DNA of 23,882 nucleotides, from contig JAEXTK010000300.1 in assembly GCA_023406985.1 (NCBI GenBank), positions 1-23,882 on the forward strand. The letters run 5' to 3'. The notes beneath the pieces were generated by a model. It was not told the origin of the DNA. It saw only the letters and a program-made list of their open reading frames with translations, and searched no databases. The position numbers and the translations under genes were made by a program. Shown here piece by piece: positions 15,237 through 23,845 of this stretch (the stretch's first letter is position 1; each line of letters opens with the position of its first letter). The stretch comes from Spirochaetota bacterium (GTDB taxonomy: Bacteria; Spirochaetota; Spirochaetia; Treponematales; Breznakiellaceae).

Positions 15237-15872
15237 TCAGCTCCCCGCCTGGCGCAGGGTCGCCTCGATCACGTCGCTCGCGCCCTTCTCGATCTCCCCG
15301 GCGAACTTGTCCACTACGTGGGCGAAGAGGTTGTAGCCCGTGATCGCGACGATGGCGATGATGAGGCCGAAGACCGTCGTGATGAGCGCCTCGTAGATGC
15401 CGTTCGCGACGAGCTGGGCGTTCACCTCGGACGCGCTCGCGATGGACCGGAAGGCGCCGATCATGCCCGAGACGGTCCCGAGGAACCCCGTGAGGGGCGA
15501 CAGGGACGCGAGGGCCTGCAGCAGGTTGAAGCCGTTCTCCAGTTTCCGTATCCGCTCCCCCGCCACCGCCTCCACCGCCTTCTCCATCCGGTGTTCACCG
15601 AGGCTCGAACTCTCCAGGCACGCGAGAAAGATGGGCGCCGCCGACCGCCGCCGATCCTGGGTCCGCAGGAAGGACTTGGCGCCCTCGGCGTTTCCCAGGG
15701 CGATCAGGTCCAGGACCTGCCCCTTGAGCTTGGCCACCGAGAGGTCGTGCACGGCGATATAGGCGAAGCGCTCCAGGATGAGGCCCAGCGTCGCGATGGA
15801 AAACACGAGGAGGGGCCACATGAAGATGCCGCCCAGGAGGAAGAATTGCGTCAAGGAAAATTGTTCGTTCAT
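15237..15872 (-). CDS. exbB: ExbB/TolQ/MotA-family proton channel protein
   Basis: This 211-residue inner-membrane protein would form the pentameric ring around ExbD and convert proton flow into TonB movement. Three membrane segments are visible at about 10-33, 117-141 and 158-184. The family signature region LASLSPLTGFLGTVSGMIG lies near 120, followed by ANGIYEALITTVFGLIIAI. A MotA/TolQ/ExbB identity is clear. Assignment as ExbB instead of TolQ rests on the adjacent TonB and receptor genes. The start is ATG at 15872 with GGAG 7 nt upstream. The gap to the preceding lipoprotein gene is 12 nt. Confidence 0.94.
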   Translation of the reverse strand: MNEQFSLTQFFLLGGIFMWPLLVFSIATLGLILERFAYIAVHDLSVAKLKGQVLDLIALGNAEGAKSFLRTQDRRRSAAPIFLACLESSSLGEHRMEKAVEAVAGERIRKLENGFNLLQALASLSPLTGFLGTVSGMIGAFRSIASASEVNAQLVANGIYEALITTVFGLIIAIVAITGYNLFAHVVDKFAGEIEKGASDVIEATLRQAGS

Positions 15873-15884
15873 TTTACGTCTCCG

Positions 15885-16733
15885 TCAGTTCGTAATTAAG
15901 GAAAATTCTCCGGCCGGGAACCGCTCTTCCCAGAACGGCGTCCACTGGACGGTGAGATACCAGAGCGGCAGGGCCTCTTCCCAATCGCGGTACAGCGTGC
16001 CCGAATCTCGCACTTCGTGGAGGAAGGCGGGGAAGCGGCTCTTCGTATAGCCCGTATCCCACTTCCGACCGTCGCCCGCGCGCCACGGGCCTTCCTTCCA
16101 CGTGCCGTTGGGATATCCGTAGACCTCCGGGAACAGGACGGGCCCGACCGTCTCGGTCAAACTCGTCCCCCGTTCGCGCTTGAAGAGGCCTTTGGGCTTC
16201 TCCGGAAGATCGAACCAGGACGCGCAGTCCTCCCGCAGCACCGCGGCGGCGGCCTCGATCCGCTCCATCCGGTGCCGCACGGCTTCCAGGGCCCGGTCGC
16301 CCCAGAGGTAGTCGTCCAGGTAGCGGAGCTTGGCGGTCTTCGCCGCGCCGACGGCCGGCGCCTCCTCGATCGAAAGGCGCCACCGCCCGTCCTCGAACCG
16401 GAGCGCGAGGCGTCCGGTCGCCGCGAAGGTCGCCTCGGTCCAGCCCTTTCGCCAATTCCCGAAATAGCGCACCTCGGTCAGTTCGATCAGGTACGCCTCC
16501 GCGGCGGGCACGACCTCGCCCCGCACCTCGACACCCTCTCCCAGATAGGGAGAGGTCAGGATCGCCTCTTGCGCGCCGTCTTCGGCGACGGAGAGGCCGA
16601 TCACGGCCCCCTTCGGGAGCGCTTTTCCGTCGACCGCCCAGCCATCCCGGGGCAGCCCCGCGCAGCCGCCGAGGAACGCCGAGGCGAGCGAAACGAGGGA
16701 CAGGGCTCCGGCGAACAGCGTTTCTTTTCGCAT
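15885..16733 (-). CDS. Predicted lipoprotein of unknown function in the TonB operon
   Basis: This 282-residue protein is not recognised as a known family. A signal peptide ends in the lipobox FLGGC (Cys24), so it should be anchored in the inner or outer membrane. The mature part is rich in Trp, Tyr, Arg and Glu. It contains an early beta-rich section (VIGLSVAEDGAQEAILTSPY), a charged middle helix (about 150-175, ALEAVRHRMERIEAAAAVLR) and an aromatic C-terminus (LTVQWTPFWEERFPAGEF). No repeats or metal-binding motif stand out. ATG 16733 has GAGGAGG 6-7 nt upstream and lies 11 nt after the receptor stop, so it is co-transcribed. Its place between receptor and motor suggests a substrate-capturing partner of the receptor, as lipoproteins are for other TonB systems. 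This role is inference. Confidence 0.85.
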   Translation of the reverse strand: MRKETLFAGALSLVSLASAFLGGCAGLPRDGWAVDGKALPKGAVIGLSVAEDGAQEAILTSPYLGEGVEVRGEVVPAAEAYLIELTEVRYFGNWRKGWTEATFAATGRLALRFEDGRWRLSIEEAPAVGAAKTAKLRYLDDYLWGDRALEAVRHRMERIEAAAAVLREDCASWFDLPEKPKGLFKRERGTSLTETVGPVLFPEVYGYPNGTWKEGPWRAGDGRKWDTGYTKSRFPAFLHEVRDSGTLYRDWEEALPLWYLTVQWTPFWEERFPAGEFSLITN

Positions 16734-16744
16734 CGCGCGCCTCC

Positions 16745-19246
16745 TCAATAGCTGATCTTGAAGCCGAAGGACGGCACGGGGACGCCGGCCGTGAACTCCG
16801 CTTCGCCCGAGCCCGACAGCTCTTCGCCGGTGAACTCGTCGATGGCCTTGTTCGTCTTGGGGGTGTAGAGGTTGGCGAAGACGTTCTCCACGCCGATGTA
16901 GTACTCCCAGCGAACCTTCGAACGGCGGTAGTAATTGGAGAGGGAGACCTTGATGTCCACCGGGCAGCTCAGGTCGTTCCGGAGCGTATCGCTGTAGGCG
17001 GAGGTCCGCCGCCAGCGCTCGATCACCGTGCCGTCGCTCATCACCGCGGCGTAGGGCTCCGCGTCCCCCACCTCCTTCCGCGGCGCGCCCGAGGCGAGGC
17101 TCGCCTTGAGGCTGAAGGTCACCGCGTTCCACGGCCGGAAATTGGCCACGAGGTTCAGGTTGTGGAACCGGTGGTACGCGGGATAGTACCATTCGTCCAG
17201 GGGCGAGCCGTCCATGAGCGACGCGTCCGCGCCTTCCCTCGGGGCGGTGGGGTTCTTGTAGCGCGCGTACACGAAGGAATAGGTGAGGTACCCGTCGAAC
17301 CAGCGACTCTCCCGCTTTTGGAGCATGAGGTCGAAGCCCGCCACGTGCCCGATGCCGTCGTCGTGGACCAGGAGCTCCACCGGGTTGGTCTCCGGTACCT
17401 CAGTGATGTAGAAGCGCTGGAAGTAATACTTGTAGTAACCCTCCAGCGTGAACCTCCACCCTTTGGAGAGCTGGAGTTCCGTCCCCGCGAGGCCCAAGAC
17501 CGCTCGGTCCGGCCCGATGCTGAAGTCGTCCATGCCGTACTTCTCGTCGAAGGCCGAGGCGACGTACGGCAACTTGGAGAAGAGGCCGCCGCCCGTCGTG
17601 ACGGTCAGGCTCTTGACCTCGCCCCGGTTCCGCACCGGCCGCCAGGCGAGGCGGAGACGCGGATTGGCTACGGGGTAGGTCTGGAGGCTGATATCCTCGT
17701 TCCAGAGGTAGGAATGATCCACGCGGAGGCCGAGTTCGCCGGAGAGGGCGTCATCCTCGCCTCCGTGCTCCCAGAGGAGGAAGGCGCCCGAGTTGAGGGT
17801 CTTGTTCTTGTCCGAAGCGATGGACATCGTGACCGGGATGTAGTAATCGACGCCGCCTTCCTTGAAATCCTGGTAGCCGTCGGCCTTGGAGTCCATGGTG
17901 CTCACGTTGAGGAGTCCGTCCACGCCGAACGCTAAGCTCCGGCCCTCGGCGATCTCCCATTCGCCCTCCGCGCGGGCCTGGAAGATGTCGTTGCGGTCCT
18001 CCTCGTCGTACTTGAAGTACGCTCCGTCCACGCTGAACGAATCGGCGCCGGCCATCCTCCCGTCCGCGCTTCCGTCGGCGTCCAGCGGAGAGCCGTCGTA
18101 GCGGTCCAGGAAGGCCTGCGAATAGGGAACCTCGCCCGCATAGGTCGAGTCGAAGGCTACCTTCGCGCTGATCCGGTTCCAACCGGCCATGGCCCGGAGC
18201 TGCAGGTCGTCCCGCGCGAGCCACTTCACGTTTCCGGACAGGATCACCGTTCGGTTGATCCAGTCGAAGGCGCCGTCGGTGGTGACGACGTCGTCCTCCT
18301 CCCCTTCGAGCTTCACGCCGACGCCGTCGGAGCCGAAGAAGCCGTTCAACGCGAACTGGAGCCGGTCGGCGGGCGTCCAATAGAGCCTGCCGTAGGCGTC
18401 CCGGATGAAGGGGACCTGGCGGAAGACGTCGTCGGCCCCCGCGAGGCCGAAGGAGACTTCCATCCAGGTGACCTTGCCGCCGAGGAGCACGCCCGCGTCG
18501 CTGCCGAGCGGCGCCTGGACGTACGCCTCCGCGCCGCTCGTGGTCCAGGAAGCATCCACGCGGAGGTCCTTTTCCTCGGGCGTCTTGGAATTGATCTCGA
18601 GGAGGCCCGAGATGAGCCGCCCGTACCGGGCGCTCACGAGGCCCGCCGACAGCTTGGCCGACTCCACCACGTTCGGGTTGAAGATGGAGAAGGCCCCGCC
18701 CCAATGGTAGGGATACGCCACCTCGAACCCGTCCAGGACCACGGTGGTCTCGTCCGGCGCGCCGCCCCGGATGGAGGGCCGCGCGTTCCAACCGCCCGCG
18801 TAGCCCACGCCCGGCAGGGTCTTGATGGAAGACATGACGTCCTCCACGATGCCGATCTGGGCGGTCGATTTCATCTCGCGGTCCGTGACGGCGACGGAGA
18901 CGCCCGCCTGCGTGTCGCTTTTGAGCGGCACCGCCTTCTCCACCACGAGCTCCTGCCCTTCCAGCACGGTGGAGATGCGCATCGCCACCCTGAGCGTCGC
19001 GGCCCCCGCCTCGGCCGTGACGGTGACGGGCTCGTAGCCGGGGAGCGTGAACGTGAGCCGTCGGCGACCGGGAGGCAGATCGAGGGAGACCTTACCCTCG
19101 CCGTCGGTCGCGGCGGAGGTCCCCGAGGAGGAGACCACGACGCCCTCCAAGGGCAGATCGAGGTCCGCGTCCGCCACTTCGATGTCGAGGGCGTAGATGT
19201 ACGCAGCGCAGCACGCCGCCGCGAATGAGAAAAGGAACTTTTTCAT
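16745..19246 (-). CDS. TonB-dependent outer-membrane receptor
   Basis: This 833-residue receptor imports a scarce substrate through the outer membrane. Signal peptide at 1-19. A small carboxypeptidase-regulatory-like beta domain covers about 20-95 (PPGRRRLTFTLPGYEPVTV). A possible TonB box (EGQELVVE) lies near 96-103. The plug domain covers about 110-222 with family motifs IKTLPGVG, RPSIRGGAPDETTVVLDGFE and ISGLLEINSKTP. The remainder is a 22-strand-type barrel ending in FGFKISY, whose final aromatic residue suits barrel assembly. ATG 19246 is chosen because the signal peptide starts there and AGGA lies 7-9 nt upstream; the frame extends 54 codons further back without a signal. First gene of the TonB operon. 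The substrate is not evident: the leading beta domain is common in receptors for glycans and other large ligands. Confidence 0.93.
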   Translation of the reverse strand: MKKFLFSFAAACCAAYIYALDIEVADADLDLPLEGVVVSSSGTSAATDGEGKVSLDLPPGRRRLTFTLPGYEPVTVTAEAGAATLRVAMRISTVLEGQELVVEKAVPLKSDTQAGVSVAVTDREMKSTAQIGIVEDVMSSIKTLPGVGYAGGWNARPSIRGGAPDETTVVLDGFEVAYPYHWGGAFSIFNPNVVESAKLSAGLVSARYGRLISGLLEINSKTPEEKDLRVDASWTTSGAEAYVQAPLGSDAGVLLGGKVTWMEVSFGLAGADDVFRQVPFIRDAYGRLYWTPADRLQFALNGFFGSDGVGVKLEGEEDDVVTTDGAFDWINRTVILSGNVKWLARDDLQLRAMAGWNRISAKVAFDSTYAGEVPYSQAFLDRYDGSPLDADGSADGRMAGADSFSVDGAYFKYDEEDRNDIFQARAEGEWEIAEGRSLAFGVDGLLNVSTMDSKADGYQDFKEGGVDYYIPVTMSIASDKNKTLNSGAFLLWEHGGEDDALSGELGLRVDHSYLWNEDISLQTYPVANPRLRLAWRPVRNRGEVKSLTVTTGGGLFSKLPYVASAFDEKYGMDDFSIGPDRAVLGLAGTELQLSKGWRFTLEGYYKYYFQRFYITEVPETNPVELLVHDDGIGHVAGFDLMLQKRESRWFDGYLTYSFVYARYKNPTAPREGADASLMDGSPLDEWYYPAYHRFHNLNLVANFRPWNAVTFSLKASLASGAPRKEVGDAEPYAAVMSDGTVIERWRRTSAYSDTLRNDLSCPVDIKVSLSNYYRRSKVRWEYYIGVENVFANLYTPKTNKAIDEFTGEELSGSGEAEFTAGVPVPSFGFKISY

Positions 19247-19642
19247 AACGGATCCTGGAACTATGCTCGACGGTGCAACGAAACCGTTCGCATCGTCTTC
19301 CGCGTCCAACGGACGCCGGTAACCGTACGGGACCGATGCAACCTGCAGGTTCGCACCGGTTTCGCGTTCCGTGAACGCGCGGCGTCTCCGGGACGCCCGA
19401 TGATCCAAAAACGTAGCACGCCCGCCCTGATTATCCAGGTCGTACTCACCAACAACCGATTTCCTGCGCTTTGGTTACGAAATATCACTTTTTTTGCAGT
19501 CGACGCTCTTTTTTCGCGGTACATTATCCAGCGAAGTGTCGTGTCTCCGGATGGAGCGCGGCATAACCACTACGCAGGTGCGTGCAAGGCGTGGGCGCGA
19601 GTACGTCGGCCCCGATGGCGAACCTGGAGTGAGGAGGAACCA
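19247..19642. other. Divergent intergenic region between TonB operon and RND operon
   Basis: This 396-bp gene-free stretch separates two divergent operons and must hold both promoters. For the minus strand a GATAAT hexamer (19435-19430) is a possible -10, without a convincing -35. For the plus strand TTGCAG (19494-19499) and TACATT (19520-19525) are too far apart (20 bp) to call. Two T-runs (about 19489-19495 and 19509-19514) mark an AT-richer centre. The half next to the receptor gene is packed with inverted repeats, described separately. No coding sequence is supported in it. Confidence 0.6.
19269..19397 (-). promoter_or_regulatory. Leader of the TonB operon with five consecutive inverted repeats
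   Basis: From 5' to 3' on the minus strand, five inverted repeats follow one another: GGCGTC/GACGCC (19397-19381), CGCGTTC/GAACGCG with a 3-nt loop (19379-19363), a 29-nt hairpin (19360-19332), GCGTCC/GGACGC with a 3-nt loop (19316-19302), and a second 29-nt hairpin (19297-19269). The two 29-nt elements share the layout 8-bp stem, one unpaired G, 4-bp stem, 4-nt loop, and the common core TGCGAAC...GTTGCA. Their centres are 63 bp apart. Either a structured RNA leader or a pair of protein operators on the same DNA face would fit. It does not match a riboswitch class I can name. Confidence 0.5.
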
Positions 19643-20734
19643 ATGTCGAATTCCCGCCTTATGGCGGCGGCCGTCGGGGCCGTCGTCTTCGTCGTAGCCC
19701 TTTCGGGCTGTTCCAAGCCGCCCGTCGTTTCCGCTCCGCCCTCGGTACGCGCGGACGTTCCCGTCACGGTGAAGCTCGTGAGCGAGTCGGTATTCGTCGA
19801 ATACGGCGAGTATTACGGCCGGACCGAACCTTCGGAAGGGGCCGTGCTCGTCGCGCCCGCCGGCGGCCGCGTGGAAGCGATCCGCGTAGCCGAAGGCGAC
19901 TCCGTCCGCGCGGGCCAGTCCCTGGGCGAGATCGCGCTGGAACGGGCGCAGGCGATCTACGACGCCGCGGTCCTCAACGAGCGCATCGCGAAAGATTCCT
20001 ATCTCCGGCAGAAGGATTTCCTCGCCTCCGGCACGGTGGCCCGCATCGCGGTGGACCAGGCCGAACTCGCCTGGCGCTCCGCGAAGAGCGCCCTCCTGGA
20101 CGCGGAAACCATGCTCAAGGGCGCGCGGGCCGAAAGCCCGCTGAGCGGCATCGTACTCTCCCGCAAGATCGACCTGCACGAGGAACTCCAGGCCGGCAGC
20201 CCGACCTTTTCCGTCGGCGACATCTCCAAGCTGATCATCAAGATCGGCATTCCCGAGGCCGACATCGGGGGCGTCCGCGTCGGTTCGCCGACGCAGGTGA
20301 CCTTCGCCGCTTACCCCGGCGAAACGTGGAAGGGAGAAATCGCCCGGATCGACCGGGAACCGTCTTCCCGTACCCTCACCTTCACCGCCGCCGTGAGCCT
20401 GGCCAATCCGAACCTGAAGCTGCTGCCGGGCGTCACGGCCAAGGTCGTCGTGCCGCGGCGCGCGGTGGAGGCGGCGATCGTGGTGCCCACCGAAGCCCTC
20501 ATCGCCTCCGACGAGGGGTCCTACGCGATGGTCGCGCGGGAAGAGGACGGGCGATGGATGGCGCGCAAGGTGCCCGTCGAACGCGGTCCCTCGAACCAGG
20601 ACTCCACCTTGATCCTGAGCGGCATCGCCGCGGGCGACCGGCTCATCATGGACGGCAACCACCTGGCTCAGGAAGGTGCCGCGGTCACGTTCGAGGAGCG
20701 CCTCGCCCTCGCCGACAAAAACGTCCAGGAGTAA
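19643..20734 (+). CDS. RND efflux periplasmic adaptor (HlyD/AcrA-like) lipoprotein
   Basis: This 363-residue membrane-fusion protein would link an RND pump to an outer-membrane channel. A signal peptide ends in the lipobox LSGC (Cys23), so it is lipid-anchored like AcrA. The lipoyl-like half motif VLVAPAGGRVEAIRVAEGDS is near 70-90. An alpha-hairpin covers about 100-150. The second lipoyl half (ESPLSGIVLSRKIDLHEELQ) and the beta-barrel (FAAYPGETWKGEIARID) follow, then a membrane-proximal end. GAGGAGG lies 5 nt before ATG 19643. The frame runs further upstream without features, so that start is preferred. It sits 3 nt before the pump gene, so the two are co-translated partners. Shorter hairpin and operon content fit a multidrug or lipid-type exporter, with substrate unknown. 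Confidence 0.94.
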   Translation: MSNSRLMAAAVGAVVFVVALSGCSKPPVVSAPPSVRADVPVTVKLVSESVFVEYGEYYGRTEPSEGAVLVAPAGGRVEAIRVAEGDSVRAGQSLGEIALERAQAIYDAAVLNERIAKDSYLRQKDFLASGTVARIAVDQAELAWRSAKSALLDAETMLKGARAESPLSGIVLSRKIDLHEELQAGSPTFSVGDISKLIIKIGIPEADIGGVRVGSPTQVTFAAYPGETWKGEIARIDREPSSRTLTFTAAVSLANPNLKLLPGVTAKVVVPRRAVEAAIVVPTEALIASDEGSYAMVAREEDGRWMARKVPVERGPSNQDSTLILSGIAAGDRLIMDGNHLAQEGAAVTFEERLALADKNVQE

Positions 20735-20737
20735 CCG

Positions 20738-23700
20738 ATGATCGCGTGGATACTCAAACAGCGCACCGCGATCTACGCGGCCGCGCTCCTCGTCGTCATC
20801 GTCGGCGTCATGGCGTACATCCGCCTCCCCCGGGAGGATAATCCCGAAATCAAGCAGCCGTGGGTCTTCGTCACCACGGTCTACGGCGGCGTGCCGCCCG
20901 CCGACATCGAGTCCCTCGTGACCCGCCCGCTCGAGGAAGCCCTGGACGGCCTCGAAGGCGTGAGCAGGATCTCCTCGGAGAGCCGGCAGAGCGTCTCCTC
21001 GATCTTCGTGGAATTCGATTCGGACACCTCCACCGAGACCGCGCTCCGGCGCGTCAAGGACCGGGTGGACGGCGCGCGGGGAGACCTCCCCGGCGATGCC
21101 GACGAACCGCTGGTCAAGGAACTCAACTCCTCGGATTGGCCGGTGTTCATCGTAGTCATCTCCCATCCCGACGGCGTGGAGGGCCTGGATGCCCGCGCCA
21201 AGGCCCTCAGGGACGAGATCCGGCGCGTTCCCGGCGTCCTCGACGTCACCGTGTCCGGCGACATCACGCGGGAAGTGGCCGTGGAGATCGATCCGTTCAA
21301 GCTCCAACGGTACGGCCTGACCCTGCGCGACGTGGCGGGCGCCATCCAAAGCGAGAACGCGACCATCCCCGGCGGCGTCCTCAGGAACGAGGCGAGCGAC
21401 TACACGCTCGCGGTCACCGGCGAGATCACCGATCCCGAGGATTTCGCCAGGATCATGGTCAAGGACGGCCCCGTGCAGGTCCCCCTCGCGGACCTCGGCA
21501 CGGCGAAGCTCACGCCGGCCCGGCCCGAAAGCTACTCCCGCATCGACGGGAAGCCCGCCATCACCCTGGAGATCAAGAAGCGGACCGGCGCGAACATCAT
21601 CGACATGGCGGACGCCGTCAAGGTCAAGATCGACGCGGCCAAGGCTGGTTTTCCCGCGGGGACGGACTTCGTCTATTCCTACGACGCCTCCAAGTTCATC
21701 AAGGACACCATCATCGACCTTGAGAACAACATGTTCTCGGGCTTCCTCCTCGTGCTCCTCGTGACCATCTTCTTCCTCGGCGTCCGGAACGCCCTCTTCG
21801 TCTCCCTCGCGATCCCCTTCTCCATGCTCCTCTCGTTCTTCGTCCTCCAGCTCATGGGCGTCACGCTCAACATGGTGGTCCTCTTCAGCCTCATCATGGC
21901 GCTCGGCATGCTCGTGGACAACGGGATCGTGGCGGTGGAGAACATCTTCCGCCACGCGACCATGGGCAAGGACCGGTTCGCCGCGGCGGTGGACGGGACG
22001 AAGGAGATCGCCGGGCCCGTCATCTCCTCCACGCTGACGACCTGCGTCGCCTTCTTCCCCATCATCTTCATGCCGGGGATCATGGGCGACTTCATGGCCT
22101 ATATCCCCATCACCATCATCGTCGTGCTCGCGGCTTCCCTCGTCGTGGCCCTCACCATCAACCCGGTCTTCTGCTCGCGCTTCCTCGGCATCAGCGAAAA
22201 GCACCGGAAAAAGGTCATGGAGGGGAGCGGCCTGTTCCTCCGCTTCCAGAACTTCTATGAGAAGATGGTTCGGAGCGCGGTCGAGAAGCCGCTTCCCTAC
22301 ATCGGCGTCACGGTCGCGGTGGTCTTCGCCGGCTTCGCGCTCTATGCCGTCGTCGGCAAGGAGGCCGTCTTCTTCCCGGCCACCGACCCCTCCACCGCCA
22401 TCATCAAGCTCGAGGGGCGGCAGGGCACGCCCCTGGACAAGGCCGACGAGTTCAGCCGCCGCGTGGAGGCCCTGTTGCCGAGCGCGGAAACCTCGATGGA
22501 CCACTACCAGACCATCGTCGGCGTCGACGGCGACCCGCGGAAAGCCACCGTCCGCGTGGAGTACAAGCCGTACCTGGAACGGAAAATCAGCGGCGAAATC
22601 TCCACCGCGAACCTCAAGGAGAAGCTCGCGGGCTTCGTGGGGCCGAAGGTGAGCTTCGAGGAGCTCGAGAACGGGCCGCCCTCGGGGCACCCCGTTTCCT
22701 ACGAGATCGTCGGAGAGGACTACGCGGTGCTCGGCCGGATCTCCGAAGAGGTGCTCGCCATCCTGGAGAAGCGGACCGAACTCAAGGGCATCACGAGCGA
22801 TTACGAGCCGGCCAAGCCGGAGGTTTCCATCGACGTGGACCGCAAGAAGGCCGCCTACCTCGGCGTCTCCACCGCCGGCATCGCGGAAACGGTGCGGAAC
22901 GCCTTCAACGGCTCCACCGCCGGCACCTACCGCGACGGATCCGAGGAATACGACATCGTGGTCCGGTACGCCGAGGGCGAGCGGAATACCATCGAACAGC
23001 TACGGAACCTCCTCGTCGCGGGCGACGAAGGCGTCCGGGTTCCCCTCGCCTCGGTCGCCGACATCTCCACGAAATCCTCCGTCTCGGTCATCAAGCGGCA
23101 AGACCTGCGCCGCACCGTGGAGGTCTACGCGGATTTCGTGGACGGCGTGCAGACGAAGACGCAGACCGGCGCGGAGATCAAGAAGGCGGTCGCGGCCCTC
23201 TCCCTCCCCCCGGGCTACCGCATCGAGACGGGAGAAGGCGTGGAAGTCCAGCAGGAGTCCACCGACTTCCTCATCCAGGCCTTCATCTTCGCCCTCTTCC
23301 TCATCGCCATCGTCCTGCTCGTGCAGTTCAACTCGTTCGTGGACCCGGCCATCATCCTGAGCGCGGTCATCCTCGCGCTCGGCGGCGTCTTCTGGGGCTA
23401 CGCCCTGTCGGGCCAGGTCTTCGTCGTCATCATGTCGGGCATCGGGTGCATCTCCCTCGCGGGCGTGGTGGTCAACAACTGCATCATCCTCGTCGACTAT
23501 ACGAACGTCCTCATGAAGGACGGCGTCCACTGGAAAGAGGCGATCATCCGTTCGGGCAAGACCCGCCTCCGGCCGATTTTGCTCACCGCCATCACGACGG
23601 TGCTCGGCATGATCCCCATGGCCCTCGGCGTGGCCTTCGACATCCATAGCTTCACGATCCAGATCGGCTCCGAGCAGTCGGAGTTCTGGAAGGCCTTCGC

Positions 23701-23833
23701 CTGGGCCATGATCTACGGCCTCAGCTTCGCGACCGTCATGACGCTCGTGATCGTGCCCGCCCTCCTCTCGGTGAAGTTCCGGGTCATGAAGAAGGGCGCG
23801 GAGAGCGCCGTCGCGGCCACCGACGCGGCGTAG
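20738..23833 (+). CDS. RND family efflux permease (AcrB/SwrC-like)
   Basis: This 1031-residue inner-membrane pump has the RND layout of twelve helices and two large periplasmic loops (about 31-330 and 535-850). N-terminal motifs (IRLPREDNPEIKQPWVFV) and the porter segments (VYGGVPPADIESLVTRPLEE) are typical. In helix 4 the proton-relay site reads GMLVDNGIVAVEN (D394, N395), where AcrB has two Asp. In helix 10 VVVNNCIILVDY places N913 where AcrB has its key Lys. This D/N plus NN pattern is found in the SwrC-like branch and may mean a modified coupling mechanism. ATG 20738 lies 3 nt after the adaptor stop, with AGGAG overlapping that gene. The gene is complete. No TolC-type gene is seen in the last 49 bp. 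Confidence 0.95.
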   Translation: MIAWILKQRTAIYAAALLVVIVGVMAYIRLPREDNPEIKQPWVFVTTVYGGVPPADIESLVTRPLEEALDGLEGVSRISSESRQSVSSIFVEFDSDTSTETALRRVKDRVDGARGDLPGDADEPLVKELNSSDWPVFIVVISHPDGVEGLDARAKALRDEIRRVPGVLDVTVSGDITREVAVEIDPFKLQRYGLTLRDVAGAIQSENATIPGGVLRNEASDYTLAVTGEITDPEDFARIMVKDGPVQVPLADLGTAKLTPARPESYSRIDGKPAITLEIKKRTGANIIDMADAVKVKIDAAKAGFPAGTDFVYSYDASKFIKDTIIDLENNMFSGFLLVLLVTIFFLGVRNALFVSLAIPFSMLLSFFVLQLMGVTLNMVVLFSLIMALGMLVDNGIVAVENIFRHATMGKDRFAAAVDGTKEIAGPVISSTLTTCVAFFPIIFMPGIMGDFMAYIPITIIVVLAASLVVALTINPVFCSRFLGISEKHRKKVMEGSGLFLRFQNFYEKMVRSAVEKPLPYIGVTVAVVFAGFALYAVVGKEAVFFPATDPSTAIIKLEGRQGTPLDKADEFSRRVEALLPSAETSMDHYQTIVGVDGDPRKATVRVEYKPYLERKISGEISTANLKEKLAGFVGPKVSFEELENGPPSGHPVSYEIVGEDYAVLGRISEEVLAILEKRTELKGITSDYEPAKPEVSIDVDRKKAAYLGVSTAGIAETVRNAFNGSTAGTYRDGSEEYDIVVRYAEGERNTIEQLRNLLVAGDEGVRVPLASVADISTKSSVSVIKRQDLRRTVEVYADFVDGVQTKTQTGAEIKKAVAALSLPPGYRIETGEGVEVQQESTDFLIQAFIFALFLIAIVLLVQFNSFVDPAIILSAVILALGGVFWGYALSGQVFVVIMSGIGCISLAGVVVNNCIILVDYTNVLMKDGVHWKEAIIRSGKTRLRPILLTAITTVLGMIPMALGVAFDIHSFTIQIGSEQSEFWKAFAWAMIYGLSFATVMTLVIVPALLSVKFRVMKKGAESAVAATDAA

Positions 23834-23845
23834 GCCGATCGTATC

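Noticed and set aside
16734..17192. Longer start for the 282-residue lipoprotein inside the receptor gene
   Set aside because: The extension is out-of-frame receptor sequence, and the lipobox signal peptide begins at 16733 behind GAGGAGG.
19247..19430. Cobalamin riboswitch before the TonB-dependent receptor
   Set aside because: Short pieces such as GGAA, GGTGCGAA and GGAAGAC recall the consensus, but the conserved B12-box core and the pairing around it are absent, and the GGTG lies inside a local hairpin.
19494..19525. TTGCAG and TACATT as promoter of the RND operon
   Set aside because: The 20-bp spacing is too long for sigma70 and no better pair was found.
19475..22690. 1071-codon open frame antisense to the RND operon
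   Set aside because: Composition is biased to Asp, His, Arg and Gly with no motifs, and it is covered by the adaptor and pump genes on the plus strand.
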